The notes under the pieces: generated by a model
Database searches by the model: none
What the model saw: only the letters and a program-made list of their open reading frames with translations
Told to the model about the DNA's origin: nothing
Part shown: positions 9,916 to 19,251 of the stretch, one piece after another
Position numbering within the stretch: the stretch's first letter is position 1
How the letters are laid out: each line of letters begins with the position of its first letter
Translations under genes and position numbers: made by a program
Assembly: GCF_003030465.1 (NCBI RefSeq)
Contig: NZ_CP028339.1
Location: 248,001 to 312,000 of the forward strand
DNA length: 64,000 nt
Origin: Thauera aromatica K172
Lineage (GTDB): Bacteria; Pseudomonadota; Gammaproteobacteria; Burkholderiales; Rhodocyclaceae
Direction of reading: 5' to 3'

Positions 9916-10217
9916 CGCGACTCCCTGGCAAAGTACGCCGCCGCCTTTTTTAGAATCTCGTTGTCGAGCTTGAGTCGCGCGTTTTCTGCCCGCAGCCTAC
10001 TCAACTCGGCTTGTGCGTCATTGACGGGCGCCGCCGCCGCTCGCCTGGCGAGCGGCTTGCCACGCCGCGCCCGGCGCACCCAGTTGCCCAGCGTCTTCGG
10101 CGAAATGTCCAGACTGCACGCCACCTCGCTCGCGCTGCGTCCAGCCTCCATCACCTGACGTACCGCCGCCTCGCGAAATTCCACCGTATAGACCCGCTTC
10201 GGTATCCTCGTTTTCAT
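9912..10217 (-). CDS. IS3-family transposase OrfA (element B)
   Basis: A 101-residue HTH_Tnp_1 protein: MKTRIPKRVYTVEFREAAVR, a helix-turn-helix with EVACSLDISPKTLGNWVRR, then a leucine zipper (LSRLRAENARLKLDNEILKK). The ATG at 10217 follows an AGGAACGTGAG ribosome-binding site; an in-frame ATG at 10232 would add five residues. The poly-A slippery site lies in the ILKK codons. Confidence 0.93.
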   Translation of the reverse strand: MKTRIPKRVYTVEFREAAVRQVMEAGRSASEVACSLDISPKTLGNWVRRARRGKPLARRAAAAPVNDAQAELSRLRAENARLKLDNEILKKAAAYFARESR

Positions 10218-10282
10218 CTCACGTTCCTCCATGAAGCCTTAGAGCCGCACTTCATGGCGTCCGTTTTTCGGGGGCAAGCTCA

Positions 10283-11563
10283 ATGTGTCCTGCAGGTGAA
10301 GACGAGTCTGATGCCGTCAGGGAGGGGTGTGCGGATCAGGTCTCGGACGAAAGCCGTGTCGCCATGCTCTTCTCCGGCCATGTCTGCATTGTCCGCAGCA
10401 TCAATGATGAGGCACAGGCTTGCCTGCGGATGTCTTGCCTGCAGTAACCCGATGGCCTGCCCGAGCCTGCCGCTGAAAGCCCGCATGAAGCGCTTGCCGT
10501 CTGCGTTCGCGGATGGGATCAACGGGTGACACAAACCCTGGGCCGCGAGCTCGTTCGCAATCTGCGGGAGCGCGTCGCGGTGGCGGTGCCTGAAATGAAG
10601 CGTGTTGCGGTAGAGGCCATCACCGAAGCAGTCATAGAGCACCGCGACAGAGCCGATTGGCATTGATTTCGCCAGGCTCAACGCAAGAACCGATTTACCA
10701 ACCCCTCCATCGGCATGCAGTACGATCGGATGCTTCGCTAGGAAAAGCGCCTCGCGGATGTCGGCTTCCTGCTCCCGAGGTAGCATCTCGGAGGGGCCAA
10801 CGATCAGGCAAGGCGCTGGCAGGAGATCTGTCTCCGAGACCTTCAGCGCGCGCAGCACGTCGTGCCGTCGAATCGCAGGATCTTCGGCAAACTCGGATGT
10901 TGCTTTGCATGCAACCAGTTCCTTGAGTTGAACTGGAGTGTCGTAGTCGGCTTCAGCCAGGTAGATGCTGACGTCCTGGGCCAGCAGGTTCCGTTGGGTC
11001 CATAGGCCCGGCTCGCCGCCGTCCGCAGAGAAGATCTGGAAGAAATCCGACGCTTCAGAGCCACCGAGTTCCGTGTATCGAAGCAGGGTGCTCTGGATCT
11101 TCGGATGGCGTGGAGTTCGCGCATTGGCCAGGTCTTCCAGGGCTTGCTGGACCTTTTGATCGATCGGCCGGTTGGTGGTGAAGCTAAACCTGACCTTCTG
11201 CTTAAGGGTCGCTGCCGGAATCTTCCGGCGGAGGCTGACATAACGCTTCGCAAAGCCTCTTAGCGTCTTATCAAAACCGCTTGCCGTCCAGGGTTCCTGG
11301 GGATGCTTGGTCGAGTGTTTTAGCTGGATGTACTGAACGAACCGGGCGTCCTCCAACGTTTCGCTACCGTAGTAGAGGCCGACGTCAATCAGTTCGTCGC
11401 CGTCTTCCTCCGAGGCCGCGCCCTCTGAGGTCGATGCCCCCTCGATCGATACCGCAACGAGGTCGCCCGATCCGGGCAATAGGGCGAGGCAGTGGCGTGC
11501 AGCCCAATGGTAGTGGAACTGATCCCCGTCGCGGCTCGGCCGCACCAACTCATCACTCGCCAT
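10283..11563 (-). pseudogene. Avs-like STAND NTPase gene, fragment 1 (nuclease and P-loop domains)
   Basis: This is the 5' end of an Avs-type antiphage gene, 427 codons up to the IS. Residues about 10-180 resemble the Cap4/DUF4297 PD-(D/E)xK nuclease: SRDGDQFHYHWAARHCLALL at the start, SIEG (Glu41), ELIDVG (Asp60) and YIQLKHS (Gln80, Lys82). Walker A is GGVGKS (286-291) and Walker B is CLIIDAADN (384-392); VFTCRTH is a sensor-like segment. The family senses phage proteins and then cleaves DNA. The inserted IS supplies a TGA directly after …CRTH, so a truncated nuclease-NTPase stub could still be made. Subtype (Avs1 to Avs4) cannot be fixed from sequence reading alone. The ATG at 11563 opens the frame. 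Confidence 0.82.
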
Positions 11564-11955
11564 ATTCTTGGTTGCTCGTCCTCGTGAGTTGGCAAGTTTA
11601 GCGGAACGCTCGCACTCCTCTTGCCGACTGAACCATTGGCGGCTGAACTACCATGCAGAACGGTATGCAGACACCCCTTGTCTTTCCCTGCTTGGCTACA
11701 TCATGCACGCTGGTTGTCCGCATGGAATATCCCAGCGAAGTGAGCCAGCGCCGGATACCCGGCGCAGACCGGATACTGGTCATCATGATTTGAAGTCCTG
11801 CACATAGGGGTCGGAAGGGTAAGTTCAGGGAAAGGAAGTCCTCCCACTCAGCTCGCACCTCGCCCCCGGTTTGAATGGCTGCTGTGCGCTTCACGGCCGC
11901 CGCTCATACAGCGTAAGCCGCTGGCGGCAATGGCCGAGAACCCGCCGCACCCGCC
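11564..11955. other. Intergenic region without a supported gene
   Basis: About 390 bases between the start of the Avs-like gene and the end of the helicase pseudogene. A 98-codon leftward frame is open here (11598-11894), but it has no recognisable protein character and no ribosome-binding site. The promoter of the Avs-like gene should lie in the left part. I see no clear -35/-10 pair. Confidence 0.5.
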
Positions 11956-14516
11956 TCACGTCCGCAACACGCTATACCGCCTGAACAACTCCATCGGCAG
12001 CGCCCGCTCCAGCCGCCAGGTGATCGAGAGTGGCCGATCTCCCTCCCACCGCTCCATGCTCACCGGCCCCAGCGCCCTGTACGCCTGTCCGCGTGCTTCC
12101 CGCACGAAAAGCTGGAACCGCCAGCCGTTGCCCGGCGATTCGCAGTAGCGGCACCCGGCCGGGGTATCGGGTCCGGCGGTGTTCTGCGATTGCCAGTGGA
12201 AGAGATCCGGGCTGATGGCGTAGTCGTGGTAGGCGAGCATCTGGACGCGGCGCTGGGCGGTGCACCGCGCCGGGTGCTGGCGTAGTAGCGCAGTTCCGCG
12301 GTGAGGCGCCGCCAGGTCTGCCGGCTGATCTGGCGCAGGCCGGTGAGTACCTGTTCGCGCGCGACGCGGTCGAACTGGATGTGGCAGCCGGGCGGCAGCG
12401 TGGTGAAGCCGCTTTCCACCGCCTCGATGAGTTGCTGGCGGTTGAGGCCGGTGATGGCGCGATAGAGCACGTCGAAGCGGAAGTCGTTCTGCAGCCGGCC
12501 GACGAAATCCAGCACCAGGCAGCTGTCCTTGCCGTCGGCGAGGCGCAGGCCGCGGCCGAGCTGCTGCTGGAACACCACCGGGCTCTGGGTGGGGCGCAGG
12601 AAGAGCAGGGTGTTGGCTTCCGGGATGTCGACGCCTTCGTTGTAGAGATCGACGGTGCACAGCACTTTCAGCGTGCCGGCGGCGAGTTCTCGCGGGGCGC
12701 GTTCGCGCTCGTCGCGCGGTGTGGCGCTGGTGATCGCGCGCGCCGGCAGGCCGGCGGCGTCGAAGCAGGAGGCCATGAAGTCGGCATGGGCGATGTCGAC
12801 GCAGAAGGCGATCGCGCGCATGGCGGCGTGGTCGGCCACGTATTCGCGCACGGCCTGGGTGACGCGCCGGGCGCGGGCGTCATTGCCGCTGATCACCTTG
12901 GCGAGCTGGCCGAGCTCGCCGGGCTGGTTCCAGCGGATGGCGCTGAGATCGGTGCTGTCGTTGGTGGCGTAGTACTCGAAGGGGGCGAGCAGTTGCTGGT
13001 CGAGCGCGTCCCACAGGCGCAGCTCCACCGCCGGGCTGCCGTCGGGGCGGGCGTCGAAGTAATGCAGCACCGAGCGCCCGTCTGCGCGTTCCGGCGTGGC
13101 GGTGAGGCCGAGCAGGTAGCGCGGGCGGATCTGGTTGGCGAAGGCGTCGAACTGGCTCGCCGGCAGGTGATGGCATTCGTCGATGACCACGGTGTTCCAG
13201 TAGTCCGCGCCGTGGCGCGCGAGCAGTTCGCGGGCGGCGACCGACATGATGGTGGCGAAGAGATGCTCGCTGCCCTCGGGCTCGGCGCCGTCGGCCAGCA
13301 GCTCGCCGAAGGCGGGCGCGCGCAGTACCTGGCGGTAGGTTTCCATGGCCTGGCGCAGCAGTTCGACGCGGTGGGCGACGAAGAGCAACCGCGGCCGGCC
13401 GCCCTGCTGCTCGCACAGGCGCTTGTAGTCGAAGGCCGCGACCACGGTCTTGCCGGTGCCGGTGGCGGCGACCACGAGATTGCGCGCGCGGCCGTGGCGG
13501 CGTTCGGCAGCCAGACGGTCGAGCATCGCCTGCTGGTAGCTCTTGGGCTGCAGGTCGAACCAGGTGGGGGTGGCGATGGTCTCGGCGCCGCCGCCTTTGT
13601 TGCCTTTAGCCTGCTGCAATGCGCGGCGCAGCTTCTGGCTGTGGCTGTCGTCGCGCGGATCGAAGCGCTGAAACTCGGGATCGTTCCACAGGGTTTCGAA
13701 GTGCGCTTCGGCCGCGGCGAAGAGGTCGGCCTGTCCGGCTTGGGTGAACTTCACCGTCCATTCCACGCCGCCGAGCAGCGCCGCAGCCGAGAGGTTGGCG
13801 CTGCCGACGAAGGCGGTGCCGAAGCCGGTGGCGCGGTGGAAGAGCCAGGCCTTGGCGTGCAGGCGGCTGCGCCGGCCGTCGAGTGAGATGCGCAGCTCGA
13901 CGCCGGGCAGGCCGGCGAGTTCTTCGACCGCGCGCGCTTCGGTGGCGCCGGTGTAGGTCGTGGTGATGACGCGCAGCCGGGTGCGCGGCTGGCCGTCGGC
14001 GCCGACTGCGGTGGCGGCGTCGAGCACATCGCGCAGCTTGCGCAGCCCGCTCCAGGTGATGAAGCTGACGACGATGTCGACGCGATCGGCCGAGCCCAGC
14101 TCGGCGCGCAGCTCGGCGAACAGAGACGGGTCGGCGCGGCCGGCGGTGAACAGCCACGGCGCGACCAGGCCGGTCGGTGGGTGCGCCGGGCGGGCGTTGT
14201 TGCGATAGATCGCGCGCAGGGCGAGGACCGGCGCGCTCCAGTCGCTGGCCGGTGTATCGCTGCGCCGCAGATGGGCGAGCAGGCCGTTGATGAGGGCGAG
14301 CTCGCGCTCTTCGCGCGCGCTGTCGTCTTCAGCCTCGGCCGCCTGGTCGAGCAACTCGGGCAGCAGTCGGGTGAGCACTTCGGTGAGGCGTTGTCGCCGT
14401 GCGGTGCCGGTGAGGTGCTCGATATCGGCCTGACCCGCATCGCGCAACTGCAGCGCGAGCGTGCGGATGCGCTCGTCGAGGAGCAGATCGTAGAGCCCGT
14501 TGGGAAGATGGGCCAT
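11956..14516 (-). pseudogene. PLD-nuclease/DEAD helicase of the DUF3427 type, internal deletion and frameshift
   Basis: The first frame (14516 down to about 12265) encodes a phospholipase-D-like domain (HAKAWLF… GSANLS, residues about 225-250), then a superfamily 2 helicase with Walker A AATGTGKTVVAA, DECHH and the C-terminal LLFLRPTQSPVVFQQQLGRG motif. After TAELRYYAST the frame degenerates. The neighbouring frame then supplies the family's C-terminus, MLAYHDYAISPDLFHWQSQN through RYSVLRT, ending at 11956. Full-length relatives have several hundred residues of DUF3427 between these parts, so the break around 12255-12295 is a deletion plus frameshift. Such proteins occur in defence islands. 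The residual 818-residue frame may still be translated. Confidence 0.8.
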
Positions 14517-14782
14517 GGATGCGGGATCGCTACAGCGGTGCGACTACAGTGGGTATCGTCAAAGCATACTTTAGCGGGGCTTGCACGAGCGCCATGGTCT
14601 GGGCCGGACGGCCCGGCATCGATGGGGCTTTGTCGCGTGTGCGTACCATCGTCCGGTGCCGGCGTTCGGGCGGACCATCGCCTCGCTGCCGCGCTATTCC
14701 CTTCAGGCCAGGTGCCAGCGAGTCTTCGGCAATGACGACATTGTGATGTATCCTCGAGCGCCTCACCTCCTAAGGAGTTGTC
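14517..14782. other. Intergenic region between divergent genes
   Basis: Contains the upstream sequences of the helicase pseudogene and of the motility-protein gene. No confident promoter elements or repeats were recognised beyond the ribosome-binding site AAGGAG at 14772-14777, which sets the start of the next gene. Confidence 0.5.
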
Positions 14783-14986
14783 ATGGACGTTGCCGTCAGC
14801 AACCTGGTCAATGTCGCCGTGCAGATGCAGCAGGCGAATGTCGAGCACGAAAAACAGGCCACGATCCTGAAGAAGGCGCTGGACGCACAGTCCTCGGTGA
14901 CGCTGCAGCTGCTGCAGGCCGTCGCTCCGCCTCCCGCACTGGCCACCGAAGGCGTGCAGGGCACGCGGATCAATACCTACGCTTGA
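14783..14986 (+). CDS. YjfB-type putative motility protein
   Basis: A 67-residue protein with the features of the YjfB_motility family: a short N-terminal segment (MDVAVSNLVNVAVQMQQANV), a KKALDAQ motif and a hydrophobic helix (SVTLQLLQAV) ending in RINTYA. Members are often expressed with flagellar genes; their role is unknown. AAGGAG six bases upstream of the ATG is a strong ribosome-binding site. No sigma-28 promoter was seen. It is followed 100 bases later by another small gene in the same direction. Confidence 0.8.
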   Translation: MDVAVSNLVNVAVQMQQANVEHEKQATILKKALDAQSSVTLQLLQAVAPPPALATEGVQGTRINTYA

Positions 14987-15086
14987 GAACGGGGTCGGGA
15001 AAAGAGGCGCTGATTTCCGCCTTTCCCGCTGACTTGGCCGCGCCGGGAGTGCGGGAATTTCCGCCAGACCCTGCCGAAAATCGACC

Positions 15087-15431
15087 ATGTCCTTCGACAA
15101 CACGATCTCCCTGCAAACGCTGATCGACGAGGTGATGCCTCAGCTTGCAGCGGCGGAAACGCTGCTGCACAACACCCTGCGCTCGATCCTCGCCGTTACC
15201 CGCGATCCCGCCCAGCGTGCCCGCTGCGAGCAGCAGCAAGAGGCGCTCGACCTGGAGCTGTTCCGCATCCGTCTCAACTTCGACAGCCTGCTCCGGCGCC
15301 ATGCCGGGGCCGTGGCGGCAATGGCCGGTGGCGGTGCCCGCGATGCCGGCCCGGTGCTGCAGCTGGATTCTGCCGAGGCCGAAGCGGTGCGCAGCGCCCG
15401 CCGGTTGTGCGAAAAGATCAAGGCGCTGTGA
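15087..15431 (+). CDS. Small helical protein of unknown function
   Basis: 114 residues, almost entirely predicted helix, with two pieces of likely coiled coil (LIDEVMPQLAAAETLLHNTL and CEQQQEALDLELFRIRLNFDSLL). There is no signal peptide or membrane segment. Codon use matches its neighbours, so it is likely real. I do not recognise a family. It may form a transcription unit with the YjfB-like gene upstream. Confidence 0.6.
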   Translation: MSFDNTISLQTLIDEVMPQLAAAETLLHNTLRSILAVTRDPAQRARCEQQQEALDLELFRIRLNFDSLLRRHAGAVAAMAGGGARDAGPVLQLDSAEAEAVRSARRLCEKIKAL

Positions 15432-15511
15432 GCGGGCACACCCGACCCCCGATGACCCCCGCCGAGGCGCAGCGCGTGCGCGCCGATTTCGCTAGCTGAA
15501 CGGCGTCGGGC

Positions 15512-15946
15512 TCAGGCCGGCATCCACCTGAGGAGCTTTTCGAGGCGCTGCGGTTCTTGCTGCAGATCGCTGAGGGTGTATTTGCCGAGCACGGCGAGGA
15601 AGGCTTCCTGCGCCTCGAGCATGATGTGGTTCAGCCGGCATGACGGCAGGATCCGGCAGGTCGGCTCGTGGCAGTTGATCGGGGTCAGCGTTTCCTCGAC
15701 GGCTTCGACGACGCTGCGCAGGTTGATTTTGCTTGCCGGGCGGTTGAGGCGGATTCCGCCGCCCTTGCCGCGGATCGTTTCGACATAACCCAGCCGCGCC
15801 AGGTGATTCACGATCTTGACCAGGTTGTTGCGGGGGATGTCGAAATGCTCCGACACGATGGAAATCGTGACGAGTTCGGCCGGCTTCTGCAGTCCGAGAA
15901 AAATCAGCGTGCGAAACGCGTAGTCGGTGTATCGGGTCAGCTGCAT
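15512..15946 (-). CDS. nsrR: Rrf2-family nitric-oxide-sensing repressor NsrR
   Basis: 144 residues with an N-terminal winged helix (MQLTRYTDYAFRTLIFLG) and the iron-sulfur motif Cys92-x4-Cys97-x5-Cys103 (CHEPTCRILPSC), spaced as in NsrR of enteric bacteria. NsrR holds a [4Fe-4S] or [2Fe-2S] cluster; nitric oxide damages it and lifts repression of NO-detoxification genes. The adjacent gene encodes a flavorubredoxin, a usual NsrR target, which supports the assignment. IscR has a different cysteine spacing and is less likely. Confidence 0.92.
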   Translation of the reverse strand: MQLTRYTDYAFRTLIFLGLQKPAELVTISIVSEHFDIPRNNLVKIVNHLARLGYVETIRGKGGGIRLNRPASKINLRSVVEAVEETLTPINCHEPTCRILPSCRLNHIMLEAQEAFLAVLGKYTLSDLQQEPQRLEKLLRWMPA

Positions 15947-16056
15947 CGCGCTCTCTCGGCAGGTCTCAGGGGCTGGTGTCGCCCCGGTTTCCGCTCCTGG
16001 CGGTTCGGCTCATGGGCCGGGTAGCCGGAGTCGCGCGCAAGCGTACCACGGGCGCT

Positions 16057-16072
16057 GAAATAGGTGTATTTC
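16057..16072. promoter_or_regulatory. Inverted repeat upstream of nsrR
   Basis: GAAATA-GGTG-TATTTC is a perfect 6-bp inverted repeat about 110 bases upstream of the nsrR start. Its AT-rich arms resemble half-sites of Rrf2 regulators, so it could be an autoregulatory operator. This is inference only. Confidence 0.35.
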
Positions 16073-16168
16073 GGACCCACCTTTATGCCGCACGCAGGGC
16101 GCGCCGGCTCCGCCTTTGTTGCACCGCCCCCCGCCGGCCGAGTGGATCGACGAGGGGGCGGGCGCGGC

Positions 16169-18820
16169 TCAGAGCAGTGCTGGCAACTGCTGCAGCAGGG
16201 CTGCGCCATTGCTCAGATGGACTCCGGTAACGACGTAGCCGACCAGTTCGCCGTCGCCGTTGTGCGCCTTGCCGGTGAGGCCGCTTTCATCGCCCTCGAC
16301 GGTCCAGCTGAGGCCGTCCGTGACCGTGCGGCCGCCGACCTGGATCGGCAGGGCCGGCGTTTTGACGACGGTCGGCATTGCCGGCAGGCATAGCGGGGTA
16401 GGCTCGCCGGCAAGCGTTTTTGCGAGCGCCTGGGCGGACAGCGCCAGCGGCTGCATGAAGGGCAGCACGAGCCCCTCGATTTCGGCGCAGTCGCCCAGGG
16501 CGTAGATGTGCTCGGCGCTGCTTCTCAGATACGAGTCGACCTGGATGCCCCGGTTGATCCTGAGCCCGGCCGCGCCTGCAAGCGCCGTGCGGGGACGCAG
16601 GCCTGCGGCGGCGATGACGGTGTCGATCTCGACGGTCGTCCCGTCCGAGAGTTGCGCCGTGATTGCGCCGCCGCTCGAGTCGAGGGCGGTGACGCGGTGG
16701 CCGAGGTGGAGGCGGCAACCTTTCTGCGCCAGCGTCGCTTCGAGGTGCCGGCTGACGAATTCGGGCAACAGCTTGGCGAGCGAGTGCGGCGAAGAGTCGG
16801 TCAGCCAGACCTGCTGCCCGCCTTCGGCGAGATCCAGTGCGATCTCGGTGCCGACCAGGCCGGCGCCGATGACCAGCACGCGCTCTCCGGCGCTGACGTG
16901 GCGCAGGTAGTTTTCGTAATCGGCGAGGTTGTTGAGGGTGATCATCCGATCGGTGGCGTTGCCTTCGAGCGGAGGAATCCAGGGGTTGGCGCCGAGGGCC
17001 AGGACGAGATCGCGGTAGGGCAGCGTTTCAGCTCCGATCCGTACCGTTTTCCGCTGCTGGTCGATCGCGTCCACCCGGGTATGGGGCCGGATCGTGATGC
17101 CGAACTCATGGGCCAGCTGTGCCGCCGTGCGCTCGACGAAGTCGGCGGCGCCGAGCTTGCGGCTGAAGCCATGGACCAGCTGCGGTTTGGAATAGTCGGC
17201 GCCGTCGTCGGCGGTGACGACGACCACCGGCGTGTGCGGATCGAGGGCGCGGAACGCGCGCACCAGCTGGTAGGTCGCGCTGCCGCCGCCGACGATCACG
17301 ACGGGGGCGGAGTGCGCTGCCGCGGCGGTGGTCGCGCCGGCGCCGTTGGGCATGCGGTGCAGCGGTTCGAACACGGATTTGCCGAGGAAGCACTCCGGGC
17401 AGAGGAAGGTGTCGGGAAGGTCGGACCACGGGGTGCCGGCGGCGATGCCTTGCGCCGGGCTGCCTTGTGCGGGGTCGTAGGTCCAGCCGCAGACCCGGCA
17501 GCGCATCGCGCTCGCGCTCTGCGGCAGGGTATTCCTGACTGCGGCGGCGGCAGGTTTCGGGGCGGGGCGTGCCGGTGCCGGCTGCGTCGCGGCCGCTGTC
17601 CGCTCGATGACATTCGCCGGCTCCGCGCCGCCGCGCCATTCCTGCGCGATGCGCTGGCCGAAGGCGACGCAGTCGGCGAGGGCGTCCTCGGTCGGCTTCC
17701 ACAGGGCCTTGATGCCGCTGGCGACATTGAAGCCGGCCTCTTCGAGGCGCTCGCCGATGCGGTCGACGGCGCCGCCGTTCCAGCCGTGGCTGCCGAACGG
17801 GGAGGCGTATTTGCCGCGGAAGCGCAGCCCGCGCATTTCCTCGAGCAGCGCCGCCACTTGCGGGAGCATGCCGTTATTGACGGTGGGCGAGCCGATCAGC
17901 ACGCCTTTCGACTTGAACACCTGAGTCAGGACGTCGTTCTTGTCGGAAAGGGCGAGGTTGAACATCTTGACTTCGACCGTCGGGTCGGCGGCGCGGATGC
18001 CGCGGGTGATCGCTTCCGCCATGTGGCGGGTGCCGTTCCACATCGTGTCGTACACCAGGGTGATCTGGTTTTCCTGGTAATCGTCGGCCCACGCCAGGTA
18101 TTGCTCGACGATCTGCGCCGGATTGTCGCGCCAGATGACGCCGTGGGCCGGGCAGATCATGTCGAGCGGCAGGTTGAACGACAGCACTTCCTTGATTTTT
18201 GCCGTCACCAGCGGGCTGAACGGCGTCAGGATATTGGCATAATATTTGAGGCACTCGGCGCGCAGCTCGTCCTGGTCCACGAGGTCGTTGTACATCTTTT
18301 CGCTGGCGTAGTGCTGGCCGAACGCGTCGTTGCTGAACAGCACCGCGTCCCCGCTCAGATACGTCAGCATGCTGTCCGGCCAGTGCAGCATCGGTGCTTC
18401 GACGAATACCAGCTGCTTGCCGTTGCCGAGGTCGAGCGTGTCGCCGGTCTTGACGATGCGGAAGTTCCAGTCCTTGTGGAAGTGCCCTTTGAGCGATTTG
18501 ACGCCATTCTCGGTGCAATAGATCGGGGTGTCGGGAATTCTTGCCAGCAATGCCGGCAGCGCACCGCTGTGGTCGATCTCGGCGTGGTTGGCGATGATGT
18601 AGTCGATCCGGTGGAGATCGATTTCCTTTTCGAGGTTGTCGACGAACTCCTGGGCGTAGAGGCTCCAGACGGTATCGATCAGTGCGACTTTTTCCTCGCG
18701 CACGAGGTAGCTGTTATAGCTCGAGCCTTTGTGCGTCGAGTATTCCGCGCCGTGAAACTCACGCAGCTCCCAATCGAGCTTGCCGACCCAGGTAATGTTG
18801 TTTTTGACCACGAAAGACAT
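16169..18820 (-). CDS. Flavorubredoxin-NADH:rubredoxin reductase fusion (NorV-NorW in one chain)
   Basis: An 883-residue anaerobic NO reductase. Residues 1-250 form the diiron beta-lactamase domain with ligands His79, Glu81, Asp83, His146, Asp165 and His226. Residues about 252-400 are flavodoxin ([25 protein letters not shown]). A Pro/Ala linker leads to rubredoxin with Cys441, Cys444, Cys474 and Cys477. From about 505 there is an FAD/NAD reductase of NorW type ([39 protein letters not shown]). In Escherichia coli NorV and NorW are separate. The start at 18820 follows AAGGAGCATGGA; a 16-residue upstream extension is unlikely. NsrR, encoded next to it, is the probable regulator. Confidence 0.95.
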   Translation of the reverse strand: MSFVVKNNITWVGKLDWELREFHGAEYSTHKGSSYNSYLVREEKVALIDTVWSLYAQEFVDNLEKEIDLHRIDYIIANHAEIDHSGALPALLARIPDTPIYCTENGVKSLKGHFHKDWNFRIVKTGDTLDLGNGKQLVFVEAPMLHWPDSMLTYLSGDAVLFSNDAFGQHYASEKMYNDLVDQDELRAECLKYYANILTPFSPLVTAKIKEVLSFNLPLDMICPAHGVIWRDNPAQIVEQYLAWADDYQENQITLVYDTMWNGTRHMAEAITRGIRAADPTVEVKMFNLALSDKNDVLTQVFKSKGVLIGSPTVNNGMLPQVAALLEEMRGLRFRGKYASPFGSHGWNGGAVDRIGERLEEAGFNVASGIKALWKPTEDALADCVAFGQRIAQEWRGGAEPANVIERTAAATQPAPARPAPKPAAAAVRNTLPQSASAMRCRVCGWTYDPAQGSPAQGIAAGTPWSDLPDTFLCPECFLGKSVFEPLHRMPNGAGATTAAAAHSAPVVIVGGGSATYQLVRAFRALDPHTPVVVVTADDGADYSKPQLVHGFSRKLGAADFVERTAAQLAHEFGITIRPHTRVDAIDQQRKTVRIGAETLPYRDLVLALGANPWIPPLEGNATDRMITLNNLADYENYLRHVSAGERVLVIGAGLVGTEIALDLAEGGQQVWLTDSSPHSLAKLLPEFVSRHLEATLAQKGCRLHLGHRVTALDSSGGAITAQLSDGTTVEIDTVIAAAGLRPRTALAGAAGLRINRGIQVDSYLRSSAEHIYALGDCAEIEGLVLPFMQPLALSAQALAKTLAGEPTPLCLPAMPTVVKTPALPIQVGGRTVTDGLSWTVEGDESGLTGKAHNGDGELVGYVVTGVHLSNGAALLQQLPALL

Positions 18821-18842
18821 TCCATGCTCCTTATCCGGTGAG

Positions 18843-18875
18843 GACTCTTGCAGGGCCTTTCGCGGCACAAGAGTC
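18843..18875. promoter_or_regulatory. Inverted repeat in the norVW-like leader
   Basis: GACTCTTG (18843-18850) and CAAGAGTC (18868-18875) are perfect 8-bp inverted arms around a 17-base loop, 23 to 55 bases upstream of the flavorubredoxin start. The spot fits an operator or an mRNA hairpin. No T-run follows, so it is not a terminator. Confidence 0.4.
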
Positions 18876-19251
18876 TAGTACATGTATATAAGATGAAACT
18901 TTTATGGCTGTTCTGTGCAGCTTTCCTGCTTTGTCGCGAAACATCGCGCCAAATGGATGGGGTTGGAACGAAGCCTGGAAACCCGCCTAAACCCTGTAAA
19001 CAGTGCATTATCGGTCGATTGTGGCGATCGTGTGCACGCCTTGATGCAAGGGATGAGTCAGTCGGTAACTAGCAGGTAGCCCGGAATCGATGGTTGAAGG
19101 CTAACAGAAGATGCATTTAAAAAGCAACAATAAAATGTTCGATGCTCAACTGTTTGAATGAAAGCGCTGTCCGGTCGCCCTGCCGGAATGTGCTGGCGGT
19201 GCCGAAGCCTCTGCGCCGGGTGCGGCTCCGCCGCCGCGGCATCCATGCTTT
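18876..19251. other. Intergenic region upstream of the flavorubredoxin gene
   Basis: About 375 bases with no coding potential that I can support. It is AT-richer than its surroundings and contains TATATACATGT close to the leader inverted repeat, a possible -10 area, and the NsrR-box candidate at 19108-19130. Confidence 0.5.
19108..19130. promoter_or_regulatory. Candidate NsrR box upstream of the flavorubredoxin gene
   Basis: AAGATGCATTT followed by one base and AAAAGCAACAA. The first half matches the NsrR half-site consensus exactly. The second matches seven of eleven positions of the mirrored half. The 11-1-11 layout is that of NsrR operators. It lies about 290 bases upstream of the flavorubredoxin start, so either the leader is long or the site acts on a promoter not recognised here. 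Confidence 0.5.

Larger units (their letters stand above)
8915..10282 (-). mobile_element. IS3-family insertion sequence B (1368 bp)
   Basis: The ends are long imperfect inverted repeats. From 8915 the sequence starts TGACCCTGTCCCCG, and on the opposite strand from 10282 it starts TGAGCTTGCCCCCG. Both then share GGACGCCAT followed by a SAAGKGC block. The 5'-TG...CA-3' ends and the 3-bp ATG duplication are typical of the family. Two genes, orfA and orfB, point leftward as does the host gene. The element appears complete. Confidence 0.93.

Noticed and set aside
14999-15042. GGGAAAAGAGGCG and CGCCTTTCCC as a possible terminator after the motility gene
   Set aside because: The arms pair imperfectly and no T-run follows, so it cannot be called a rho-independent terminator.
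15452-15499. A 15-codon frame, MTPAEAQRVRADFAS, that resembles the N-terminus of globin-type NO dioxygenases, next to nsrR
   Set aside because: It stops after 15 residues and no globin sequence follows in any frame up to nsrR. Resemblance over so few residues is not evidence.
16508-18841. A 777-codon open frame on the + strand opposite the flavorubredoxin gene
   Set aside because: It is the antisense shadow of a GC-rich gene. It has no protein family features and its long frame follows from codon bias.
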